Shown one piece after another: positions 1 through 6,014 of a stretch of 10,353 nt of DNA. The stretch comes from JAWOFN01 sp046497505 [NCBI: bacterium]. Lineage in GTDB: Bacteria > Blakebacterota > Blakebacteria > Blakebacterales. Made by a program: the position numbers and the translations under genes. The notes beneath the pieces are model-generated. The model made no database searches. It had not been told where the DNA came from and was given only the letters and a program-made list of their open reading frames with translations. Where the stretch lies: the NCBI GenBank assembly GCA_046497505.1, contig JAWOFN010000127.1, positions 1 through 10,353 on the forward strand, written 5' to 3'. Within the stretch, counting starts at the first letter, position 1; every line of letters begins with the position of its first letter.

Positions 1-207
1 GATGGATATGGACTTCGCGGTCTGTTGCCCGCTCGTCCGGTCCGGAACGCCTGCTATCCGGTTCCTGTTCGTCGGGTCGCGGCTTTGCTCCACGCTTCCT
101 TCAGACCCCGCCTCACGACGGGCGCCCTTGCGCTTCGCTAGACCTTCACCTCCATCAGGTTGGTCAGGGGACTCTCACCCCCGAGCTGTTGAACATGCCT
201 GGCACAC
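1..207 (-). mobile_element. Group II intron, probable class IIC, 5' part (domain I), truncated by window edge
   Basis: This is a self-splicing retroelement RNA on the minus strand; only its 5' end is visible. Read on the minus strand it starts with the group II 5' consensus GTGTG at 207-203. Next come a GGGGGTGAGAGTCCCC hairpin (182-167), CGCAAGGG (132-125), and TCTGAAGGAAGC (105-94). From memory, the order and wording of these blocks match domain I of the Oceanobacillus iheyensis group IIC intron. A stem-loop at 17-32 aligns with that intron's EBS1 loop. Insertion just 3' of an intrinsic terminator, in the same orientation as the upstream gene, is the known target preference of class IIC. 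Domains II-VI and any reverse transcriptase/maturase would lie left of position 1, so I cannot say whether the element is complete or mobile. Open reading frames across this stretch are not convincing genes. Confidence 0.88.
17..32 (-). other. EBS1 stem-loop of the group II intron
   Basis: On the minus strand the sequence GCGG-GCAACAGA-CCGC forms a 4-bp stem with an 8-base loop. The loop contains AACA (26-23), the exact complement of TGTT (211-208), the last four bases of the 5' exon. This is the expected exon-binding-site 1 to intron-binding-site 1 pairing, which is short in class IIC introns. The loop sits at the position equivalent to EBS1 in the O. iheyensis intron and is followed by a matching AAGTCC block. 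A four-base match alone would be weak; its location inside the expected loop makes it convincing. Confidence 0.75.
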
Positions 208-237
208 AACAAGACGGCCGCCCGAAGGCGGCCGTCT
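208..237 (-). terminator. Intrinsic terminator of the csp gene and intron target site
   Basis: On the minus strand an 11-bp perfect stem (237-227 with 222-212) closes on a TTCG tetraloop (226-223), starting 24 bp after the csp stop codon. The stem is followed by TGTT, then the intron's GTGTG. The normal U tract therefore appears cut short: only TTGTT, counting the last stem base, remains before the intron. If the intron splices, the rest of the original tail would be rejoined from beyond the left edge. The hairpin is the recognised target structure for class IIC introns. Confidence 0.85.
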
Positions 238-261
238 CAGAGGCTTCGTGTGACGTGGGGG

Positions 262-462
262 TCAGATCTTGTGTACGTTCTCGGCGGCCGGGCCCTTCTT
301 ACCCGCCACGACCTCGAACTCTACTTTGTCGCCTTCCTGGAGACTGCGGAAACCCTCCATCTCAATGGCCGAGTGGTGGACGAACACATCCTCCCCTCCC
401 TCGACCTCGATGAAACCGTAGCCTTTCTGATCGTTGAACCACTTCACAGTTCCCTGCGCCAT
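262..462 (-). CDS. Cold-shock domain protein (CspA family)
   Basis: A 66-residue single-stranded nucleic-acid-binding protein of the usual length for the CspA family, consisting of one five-stranded OB-fold. RNP1 is visible as KGYGFI and RNP2 as VFVHHS, and the N-terminus GTVKWFN is the family signature. Such proteins act in the cytoplasm as RNA chaperones that melt hairpins; some act as transcription antiterminators. The start is the ATG at 462-460, with AAAGGA at 478-473 about 10 bases upstream. The gene appears monocistronic: a terminator follows it, and its long leader has a candidate promoter and hairpins. Whether this copy is cold-induced or constitutive cannot be told from the protein sequence. 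Confidence 0.97.
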   Translation of the reverse strand: MAQGTVKWFNDQKGYGFIEVEGGEDVFVHHSAIEMEGFRSLQEGDKVEFEVVAGKKGPAAENVHKI

Positions 463-484
463 ACAGCTGACATCCTTTGTCTAT

Positions 485-501
485 GGGGCCTTTCGGGCCC
501 C
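485..501 (-). promoter_or_regulatory. Hairpin in the csp leader close to the ribosome binding site
   Basis: GGGGCC (485-490) pairs with GGCCCC (496-501) around a 5-base loop, seven bases upstream of the AAAGGA ribosome site of csp. A stable GC stem this close could help set ribosome access. The hairpin is directly visible; a regulatory role is inference. Confidence 0.45.
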
Positions 502-565
502 GGTCCTGCCGGCCCATACGGACCGTTCATCGATGGACACGGCAGCGGGATCGGCGGCGGCTGAC

Positions 566-604
566 AAAAAAGGGCATACAGGCGTCGTGTAGCACCCGCT
601 GCCC
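566..604 (-). terminator. Terminator-like hairpin with U6 tract inside the presumed csp leader (attenuator candidate)
   Basis: On the minus strand GGGCA (604-600) pairs with TGCCC (576-572). Inside this, CGGGTG (598-593) pairs with CGCCTG (584-579) using two G-U wobbles, closing on an 8-base loop. The right arm is followed immediately by six T residues (571-566). This is the layout of an intrinsic terminator acting in the csp direction, but it lies about 100 bases upstream of the csp start codon with no minus-strand gene before it to end. It could attenuate csp transcription. The stem is imperfect, so strength is uncertain. Confidence 0.5.
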
Positions 605-653
605 CGTCACCGTACCCCGTCGGGTCCTGCCACTGCGTCCTGCATACACCGAT

Positions 654-683
654 ATCATGCCCTATCCCCGGCCCGGCTGTCCA
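654..683 (-). promoter_or_regulatory. Candidate sigma-70-type promoter for csp
   Basis: On the minus strand, TGGACA (683-678) matches the -35 consensus in 5 of 6 positions. CATGAT (659-654) matches the -10 consensus in 4 of 6, with an 18-bp spacer. Transcription from here would begin near 647 and give a leader of roughly 185 bases, which fits the long leaders known for several csp genes. It would place the hairpins at 566-604 and 485-501 inside the leader. Single promoter matches are weak evidence. Confidence 0.35.
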
Positions 684-773
684 AGAGATATTTCGGGGCA
701 CGCTCCTTGCTTCCGTCGGTACCCCCTGTTAACGTCCCGACGCGCCGGGTCGGATAGACGACAGGTCCGCCCG

Positions 774-805
774 GGTCCCGGCCCTCGGGGGGGGGCCGGG
801 TGACC
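774..805 (+). promoter_or_regulatory. Strong GC hairpin with a nine-G run ahead of the histidine kinase gene
   Basis: CCCGGCCC (777-784) pairs perfectly with GGGCCGGG (793-800), and GGT (774-776) with ACC (803-805) can extend the stem past a 2-base bulge. The loop and right arm contain nine consecutive G (787-795). The structure ends 8 bases before the AGGGA ribosome site (814-818) of the kinase gene. It could affect translation or transcript stability, and the G run is prone to length variation. Confidence 0.5.
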
Positions 806-825
806 GCTCGTGCAGGGACGGCACC

Positions 826-2976
826 ATGAGCAGATCGGGACCATCGGACCTCTCGCAGGTCGGGACCGCCCGTGTCCGACTCCTCTACCGGCAGAGCCCG
901 GTGGCCCTGGTGGGGGCGGGAGCCTGCCTGGCCGCTCTCGTGGCGGGACTCTCCGGCGAGGTCGCCCCCTCTATCCTGGTCCCCTGGGCAGGGGTCACCG
1001 CGACCCTCCACATCGGCCGCTATCTCCTGAGCCGGGTCTACCGTGCCCTGGACCCTCCTTCCGCTTCCACGGGCCGGTGGGAGTGGACCTTCGACGTGGG
1101 CATGGTCCTGGTGGGCGCTGCCTGGGGGAGTGCGGGCATCCTCCTCTTCCCGGCCGGGTCGGTGGTCCACCAGGTCTTCCTCGCTTTCATCCTCGGGGGC
1201 ATCAGCACCGGTGCCGTGGCCACCTACGCCGCTTCCAGTACGGGCGGAGCGGGATTCTTCCTCCTGGCCATGCTCCCCCTGGCCACCCGGTTCGTCACCC
1301 GGGGAACGCCGCTGCAGGTCTACACCGGCGTCATGCTCTACGTGTACACGGGCATCCTCCTGGCCGTTGCCCACAACATGCATCGGACCATCGTGGAGTC
1401 GCTGCGCCTCCACCAGGAGAACCGGGACCTGGTGAAGGACCTCACCCTCTCGGAGCAGCGCTACCGATCGATCGTGGACAGCACCCTGAGCGGGATCGTC
1501 GTGGTGGACGACGCCTTCCGGATCGTGTTCGCCAACGAGGCCATCGAAGGGCTCACGGGACTCGACAGCACCGGACTCACAGACCGTGACTTCCGCGAGT
1601 TGCTGGACGAGGAGGACCGGGAGCTGGTGGAGGAGCGGTACCTCCGCCGTCAGCAGGGGAAGGAGGTCCCCCGACGCTACGAGATCGGGATCCGGGGGGG
1701 AGATGGGACCACCCGCCGTGTGGAGATCAACACCGCCCTCATCCGCGACCCCGAGGGAGGGCCCCGCACCGTGGCCCAGCTCCTGGACACCACCGACCGG
1801 AGGAAGTCCGAAGAGGCGCTGCTCCTGGCCTCGCGGATGGAGGCGACGCGGACCCTGGCGGCGGGTGTCGCGCACGACTTCAACAATCTGCTGGTGGGGA
1901 TCCTGGGCAACGCCGAGCTGCTCCAGATCCGATCGAAACGGGGGAGGGTCGAGCCGGAGGACCTGGGCCTCCGCCTCCAGGCGATACGGGACGCCGCCGA
2001 CCGGGCGGGAAGCCTCGCGCAGCAGCTCCTGGCCTTCGCCCGCGGAGGCGGGTTCGAGCCCGAGACCCTGGCGCTGGAGCGTGTCCTGGACGACACGGTC
2101 CGCCTGCAGGAGGGGATGCTCGGTCCCGATGTGGATATCCGGCGCGACGTGACCGGTGACCTCTGGCCCGTACAGGCGGACCCGGCTCAGGTGGGTCAGG
2201 TCATCATGAACCTCTGCATCAACGCCGGCGAGGCCATGGAGGGGGAGGGCACGCTCACCCTGCGGGCGCGCAACATCCGGGTAGGCGAGGGGGACGGGGT
2301 GACCCTGCGGAGTGTGGGCACGGGGGAGTGGGTCGTGCTGGAGGTGGAGGATTCCGGTCCGGGCATGAGCGAGGAGGTAAAGAGACGGGTGTTCGAGCCC
2401 TTCTTCACCACCAAGGCGAAGGGGCGGGGGCTGGGGCTCGCCGCCTGCTACGGGATCGTCGCACGGCACGGCGGCCGGATCCTGGTGGACAGCAAGCTCG
2501 GGGAGGGGACCCGATTCCGGATCTACCTCCCGCGTTCCGAGGACCCCCTGCCCGGCTCCCGACCCGAATCGCACAAGGTCCCCATGGGGACCGAGACCAT
2601 CCTGGTCATCGATGATGAACAGCGCGTCCGGGATGTGGCCCATGCCCTCCTTGAGAACCTGGGCTACACCGTGCTGACCGCCGGCGACGGGCTTAGCGCT
2701 CTGGAGATCCTGGTGGACCGGCACCGCGAGATCGACCTGGCGCTCCTCAACCTCAAGATGCCCGGCACGGGAGGGATCGAACTGCTCCCCCGGCTGAGGG
2801 AGACCTGTCCCGACATCCGGGTGGTCTTATGCAGCGGATACGAGAACGAGGCGGGCACCTCGGAAGTACCCGAAGAGCACTTCCACGGGTTCCTGCCCAA
2901 ACCCTTCACCCTGGGCACACTGGGGTCCAAGGTCAGGGAGGCCCTGGACCTCCCCCGCCAGGCGGCCGGGGTCTGA
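826..2976 (+). CDS. Membrane-bound hybrid sensor histidine kinase (PAS, HisKA, HATPase, receiver)
   Basis: A 716-residue two-component sensor kinase. The N-terminus has about six hydrophobic segments (near 25-42, 48-66, 89-108, 113-135, 141-156, 165-184) and no large extracytoplasmic domain. A PAS domain with C-terminal PAC part follows (about 210-327). The H-box is AHDFNNLL with phospho-accepting His350. The ATPase domain shows the N-box with Asn466, the G1 box DSGPGM (509-514), FEPFFTTK and the G2 motif GRGLGL. The C-terminal receiver (about 590-708) has acidic Asp596/Asp597, Ser670 and Lys692, but the expected phospho-acceptor Asp is Asn642 (LLNLKMPG). The kinase core looks intact, but His-to-Asp transfer within the protein looks impossible, so output may go to a separate regulator not seen here. 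The start is chosen for AGGGA at 814-818, 7 bases upstream. The ligand is unknown. Confidence 0.95.
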   Translation: MSRSGPSDLSQVGTARVRLLYRQSPVALVGAGACLAALVAGLSGEVAPSILVPWAGVTATLHIGRYLLSRVYRALDPPSASTGRWEWTFDVGMVLVGAAWGSAGILLFPAGSVVHQVFLAFILGGISTGAVATYAASSTGGAGFFLLAMLPLATRFVTRGTPLQVYTGVMLYVYTGILLAVAHNMHRTIVESLRLHQENRDLVKDLTLSEQRYRSIVDSTLSGIVVVDDAFRIVFANEAIEGLTGLDSTGLTDRDFRELLDEEDRELVEERYLRRQQGKEVPRRYEIGIRGGDGTTRRVEINTALIRDPEGGPRTVAQLLDTTDRRKSEEALLLASRMEATRTLAAGVAHDFNNLLVGILGNAELLQIRSKRGRVEPEDLGLRLQAIRDAADRAGSLAQQLLAFARGGGFEPETLALERVLDDTVRLQEGMLGPDVDIRRDVTGDLWPVQADPAQVGQVIMNLCINAGEAMEGEGTLTLRARNIRVGEGDGVTLRSVGTGEWVVLEVEDSGPGMSEEVKRRVFEPFFTTKAKGRGLGLAACYGIVARHGGRILVDSKLGEGTRFRIYLPRSEDPLPGSRPESHKVPMGTETILVIDDEQRVRDVAHALLENLGYTVLTAGDGLSALEILVDRHREIDLALLNLKMPGTGGIELLPRLRETCPDIRVVLCSGYENEAGTSEVPEEHFHGFLPKPFTLGTLGSKVREALDLPRQAAGV

Positions 2977-2983
2977 GCCTCCC

Positions 2984-4120
2984 TCAGCCCAATCCCAGCG
3001 TCTCCAGCACCCCCCGCGCAGTGTCTTCCCAGGTGAACCGCTCACGCGCCCGTTCCCTTCCCGCCCTTCCCATGGCCGTCGCCCTGCCGGGGTCCTGAAG
3101 CAGGAAGACCAGCGCGGCGGCGGCCTCCTCCGGGGAGGTCGGGTCCACCAGGTATCCTGTGAGTCCGTCCTCCACAGCGTCCGGCACGCCGCCGGAACGC
3201 CCCGCCACCACCGGGAGTCCCGAGGCGCTGGCCTCCAGGAAGGTGAGGCCGAACCCCTCCACATCCCGCGTGCCCGGGAGCCTGCGGCTGAGCATGGCGT
3301 AGACGTCTCCCAGCCGGTAGACCGCGGGTACCTTCTCGTTCTCGACCGGCCCTCCGAAGATCACGCTGTCCGAGACCCCCAGCCCCTCGGCCAGCAGCCG
3401 GAGCTCCCCCTCGCAGGGCCCCTCACCAACGATGAGGAGCTGTGCCCCCGGCGCCCGCTGGAGGACCCCGGGCATGGCCTGGATCAGGACGTCCTGCCCC
3501 TTCCTCCGCACCAGGCGGGCCAGGGTGAGTATCACCGGACCCTCACACAGTCCGAAGCGGTCCCGGAGGCCCGGGTCCGGCGACCCCGGGGTGAAGCGCA
3601 CCAGGTCCACCCCTCCGTTCACCACATGTATGCGTTCGTCGGCGATATCCCGGGCCCTCAAAAGGTCCGCCGTGTAGGAACTCACGGCCACCGCGGCCCC
3701 GGCCCGTCGGAAGGAGCGGCGCAGCCGCCACAGCTCGATGCCCCGCGTCACCCGGTCCACCTCCTGACCGTGGGCGGCCACGGCGACCCGTCCTCCCACC
3801 CGGTGTCGATGGGGGGCGGCTCCCAGTCCCAGGTACCAGTCCGCGCAGACCACCCCGCGGGTCTCCGGGTGCTCCTTCAGGAAACGGCCCACGGCGGATC
3901 GGGTATACCAGCCCCGCCATGTGGGCCAGTCCCGTCCGTCCATGGTGCACAGCTGGTAGGGGGCGTCTTCAGGCAGGCTCGGCGGCTGGTCCCGGGGACC
4001 CCGGGCAAGGACGTGGACATCCCATCCCATCCCCGCCAGGGCGCCGGCCACCTCGGAGCTCCAGGTGGCCATGCCTCCCAGGCGGGGGGGGAAGTCCTCG
4101 GTCACGAGGAGGAGGGTCAA
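2984..4120 (-). CDS. GT4-family glycosyltransferase (GT-B fold, PimB/WaaG-like)
   Basis: A retaining glycosyltransferase of 378 residues, usual for the family, probably cytoplasmic or at the inner face of the membrane. The N-terminal half carries the acceptor-side glycine loop PRLGGMATW (12-20) and HGQE (118-121). The C-terminal half carries the donor site: LARLVRRKG with Arg202 and Lys207, VGEGP, and the E-x7-E motif Glu288/Glu296 in EGFGLTFLE. Donor and acceptor cannot be read from the sequence; lipid or envelope glycan synthesis is the common role. I place the start at TTG 4120-4118, with GGAGG/GGGGAG just upstream and 19 bp after the slyD stop. An ATG at 4204-4202 would add 28 residues with no family similarity and overlap slyD by 65 bp. 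It is probably last in the operon from the channel gene and ends 7 bp from the convergent kinase stop. Confidence 0.93.
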   Translation of the reverse strand: MTLLLVTEDFPPRLGGMATWSSEVAGALAGMGWDVHVLARGPRDQPPSLPEDAPYQLCTMDGRDWPTWRGWYTRSAVGRFLKEHPETRGVVCADWYLGLGAAPHRHRVGGRVAVAAHGQEVDRVTRGIELWRLRRSFRRAGAAVAVSSYTADLLRARDIADERIHVVNGGVDLVRFTPGSPDPGLRDRFGLCEGPVILTLARLVRRKGQDVLIQAMPGVLQRAPGAQLLIVGEGPCEGELRLLAEGLGVSDSVIFGGPVENEKVPAVYRLGDVYAMLSRRLPGTRDVEGFGLTFLEASASGLPVVAGRSGGVPDAVEDGLTGYLVDPTSPEEAAAALVFLLQDPGRATAMGRAGRERARERFTWEDTARGVLETLGLG

Positions 4121-4139
4121 GGAGGGCTCCCCTCCGGTG

Positions 4140-4622
4140 TCAGTGCTGGTGGCCTCCCTGACCGTGCACGTGACCGTGCTCCAGTTCCTCCTCGGTGGCG
4201 TCACGGACGTCCTTGATATCCACCTCGAAGTTCAGGGTCCGTCCGGCCAGGGGGTGGTTGGCGTCCACCGTGACCTCGTCGTCCTCGATCCCGGTGATGG
4301 TCACGACCTGGGTCCCCTGCTGGGACCGGGCCTGGAACTGCATGCCTACCTCCAGTTCCCGCTCGGTCTCGAAGCGGTCCTTGGGGACGCTCTGGATCAT
4401 ATCCTCACGCCGCTGGCCGTACGCCTTCTGGGGCGGGACGGTGACCTCGACGGTCTCCCCCTCTTCGCGTCCCTCCAGGGCCTCTTCCAGGCCGGGGATG
4501 AGGGCGCCCACTCCGTGGATGTAGGCCAGCGACTGGTCCTCTGCGCTCGACTCGATGACCTCACCCTGCTCGTCGGTCAGCGTGTAGTCGATCGTGACGA
4601 CCTTGTTGGTGGTGATCTCCAT
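4140..4622 (-). CDS. slyD: FKBP-type peptidyl-prolyl cis-trans isomerase, SlyD-like
   Basis: A 160-residue folding helper that isomerises proline bonds. The FKBP domain opens with KVVTIDYTLTD and has the signature HGVGALIPGLEEALEG (36-51) and AYG (68-70). The middle section (about 71-125) is the insert-in-flap chaperone domain typical of SlyD. FKBP sequence resumes at NHPLAGRTLNFEVDIKDV. The C-terminus is a short His-rich tail with His149, 151, 153, 158 and 160, likely able to bind nickel or zinc but much shorter than the E. coli tail. No signal peptide is seen, so it is cytoplasmic. The start ATG 4622-4620 has GGAAAGGA directly upstream. The open frame extends further upstream, but that part has no family similarity. 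It lies between the coiled-coil gene (139 bp away) and the glycosyltransferase gene (19 bp). Confidence 0.95.
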   Translation of the reverse strand: MEITTNKVVTIDYTLTDEQGEVIESSAEDQSLAYIHGVGALIPGLEEALEGREEGETVEVTVPPQKAYGQRREDMIQSVPKDRFETERELEVGMQFQARSQQGTQVVTITGIEDDEVTVDANHPLAGRTLNFEVDIKDVRDATEEELEHGHVHGQGGHQH

Positions 4623-4661
4623 GGGTCCTTTCCGTGGATCGGGGATACAGGAAGACGGGGA

Positions 4662-4706
4662 CCGAGGCCCCGCTCCTCTCAAAGAGGGGAGCGGGAGCCG
4701 CCTCGG
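4662..4706 (-). repeat. Long inverted repeat between the coiled-coil gene and slyD
   Basis: CCGAGGC (4662-4668) pairs with GCCTCGG (4700-4706), and CCCGCTCC (4669-4676) pairs with GGAGCGGG (4688-4695). This makes a 15-bp stem interrupted only by a 4-base bulge (4696-4699), with 3 more possible pairs in the loop. No U tract follows in either direction, so it is not a classic intrinsic terminator. It could be an attenuator, an RNA-processing or stability element, or a factor-dependent pause site. It divides the operon into mscS plus coiled-coil and slyD plus glycosyltransferase. Confidence 0.6.
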
Positions 4707-4761
4707 CCAGTACAAATCCCGCGAGCAGCTTGGAGTACCCCCCCGAAGGGGTCCATCCCGC

Positions 4762-5058
4762 TCAGGCGCCCATCTCGAACTCCTTCTTGATCTCCCGCCA
4801 CTGCTCGTTGAGCTCGTCGCGGACCGAGTCCACCGCCTGGCGCATCCTGGCAGCCTTCTCGGTACCCGCCTCCTGCAGTTCCTCGAAGCGCTCCCTGAGC
4901 TGGTCCACGCTGCTCTGGGAGACATCGGCCTGCTTCTTCAGCTCGATCCGCGCGTCCGCCTCGAGCTGCTCGGCGCGGGCCCTGATCTGCTCCAGCCGGG
5001 CCTTCCATTCCTTCAGTTCCGCTTCGACCTTGTCTCTATATTCCGGTTCCAGGTCCAT
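4762..5058 (-). CDS. Small coiled-coil protein, resembling the sll1863-type stress proteins
   Basis: A 98-residue, highly charged, almost wholly helical protein with heptad-like spacing of Leu/Ile/Ala from about 10 to 95 and no signal peptide or membrane segment. The opening pattern (YRDKVEAELKEWKARLEQIRARAEQ) resembles small cytoplasmic coiled-coil proteins annotated as sll1863-family stress-response proteins, recalled from memory. No catalytic motif is present, and its function is not established. The start ATG 5058-5056 has GAGG at 5069-5066 seven bases upstream. It lies 47 bp after the stop of the channel gene in the same direction, so the two are probably co-transcribed. A role in osmotic or envelope stress is an inference from that neighbour. 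Confidence 0.8.
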   Translation of the reverse strand: MDLEPEYRDKVEAELKEWKARLEQIRARAEQLEADARIELKKQADVSQSSVDQLRERFEELQEAGTEKAARMRQAVDSVRDELNEQWREIKKEFEMGA

Positions 5059-5105
5059 CTCGTTTCCTCTCTCTGGCTAGGGTTGCGAGGTTCGTTCCGT
5101 TCGAT

Positions 5106-6014
5106 TCAGTCCCGGTCCGGCCCGTTCATCTCCCGCGGGGGGACTCCCGCCGCGGCCACCGCCTCCGCCCGCTTCCAGACGGGTTCCTTCACCTCGTCCA
5201 GGAAGAGCTGCAGGTGGGGGAAGGGGATCTCGATGCCCGCTTCGTCCAGGGCCAGCTTGCATGCCTCCAGCACCCGGAAGAAGACGGCCCGCTCCCTGGA
5301 TGCGCTGGATATCCACACCCGCACGTCCAGGTTCACGCTGGAGTCACCCAGGGAGGTGACCACAACGTCCGGGGCCGGGTCCTCCAGCACCTCCCCCACC
5401 GAAGCCGCCGCCTCCAGCGCGGCCTCCCGGGCGGCGGGGATGTCCTCCTTGTAGGCGATGCCTACCGGGACGCGGATCCGGATCTCTCCGTATATGCTGT
5501 GGTTGACCAGCATGTCCTCGATGATCTGGCGGTTGGGGAGGATCACGTAGGTGTTGTCGTTGGTCCGGATCCGGGTGGTGCGCATCGTGATCCGTGCCAC
5601 CTTGCCGTAGCGGTCCTGGGTGGTGAGGAAGTCCCCCACCTGGAACGGCTTGTCCCAGAAGATGAGGAAGCCCGCGATCGTGTTGGCGATGGAGTCCTGG
5701 GCCGCGAAACCCACGGCCACACCGGCCACACCCAGCCCGGCCAGGGCGGCACCCATGTCGATGCCCAGCTGGCTCACGGCCATGACCACCGCAACCAGCG
5801 TGATCGCTATGTGGTACACGTTGTCCACCAGCCACCGGATGAGTCCCTCGTCGAAATCCGCCCGCTTGAGCACCGTCCGCAGGGTGGGGCGGGTAACTTT
5901 GAGGAAGATCCAGAAAGCCGCCAGGACGAGCAGTGCCGCCACGATCCCGGGGACGAAGTCCAGCAGCATCCCCATGATGCGTTCCGGGTCCAGCGTGTCG
6001 AGCAGCCTCCCCAT
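5106..6014 (-). CDS. MscS-family small-conductance mechanosensitive channel
   Basis: A 302-residue inner-membrane channel that opens under membrane tension to release solutes during hypo-osmotic shock. Three transmembrane helices are visible: about 20-39, 66-84 and the pore-lining TM3 at about 87-118. TM3 has the Gly/Ala pattern GAALAGLGVAGVAVGFAAQD followed by the family hallmark SIANTIAGFLIFWDKPF. The beta domain follows (VGDFLTT to about 170), with the ILPN motif, and then the alpha/beta domain ending at IPFPHLQLFL (263-272). Length is close to E. coli MscS (286). The start ATG 6014-6012 has a GGAGG site about 6 bases upstream. It is the first gene of the probable minus-strand operon. Its C-terminal 30 residues extend beyond the conserved fold and look disordered. 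Confidence 0.96.
   Translation of the reverse strand: MGRLLDTLDPERIMGMLLDFVPGIVAALLVLAAFWIFLKVTRPTLRTVLKRADFDEGLIRWLVDNVYHIAITLVAVVMAVSQLGIDMGAALAGLGVAGVAVGFAAQDSIANTIAGFLIFWDKPFQVGDFLTTQDRYGKVARITMRTTRIRTNDNTYVILPNRQIIEDMLVNHSIYGEIRIRVPVGIAYKEDIPAAREAALEAAASVGEVLEDPAPDVVVTSLGDSSVNLDVRVWISSASRERAVFFRVLEACKLALDEAGIEIPFPHLQLFLDEVKEPVWKRAEAVAAAGVPPREMNGPDRD

Larger units (their letters stand above)
463..825. other. Divergent control region between csp and the histidine kinase gene
   Basis: This 363-bp gap separates two divergently transcribed genes. No convincing protein gene is seen in it; the reading frames that cross it lack ribosome sites or recognisable sequence. It holds, from the csp side, a hairpin at 485-501, a terminator-like hairpin plus U tract at 566-604, a candidate csp promoter at 654-683, and a hairpin at 774-805 ahead of the kinase gene. 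I see no convincing sigma-70 promoter for the kinase. Confidence 0.7.

Noticed and set aside
2-253. Short plus-strand reading frame of 83 codons at the left edge
   Set aside because: It lies antisense to the group II intron domain I and the csp terminator; its sequence is explained by the structured RNA on the other strand.
655-2724. 689-codon minus-strand open frame antisense to the histidine kinase
   Set aside because: Low-complexity Pro/Gly/Arg/His composition, no ribosome site or recognisable domain, and it mirrors a well-supported kinase. Long antisense frames are common in very GC-rich genes.
2827-2955. Possible frameshift or decay at the end of the kinase receiver
   Set aside because: The frame is intact through the conserved Ser670 and Lys692 motifs to the stop at 2974; the only anomaly is Asn642.
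4736-4756. Short C/G-run hairpin just after the coiled-coil gene as an intrinsic terminator
   Set aside because: The pairing is only 4-5 bp of homopolymer C and G and no U tract follows on the minus strand.
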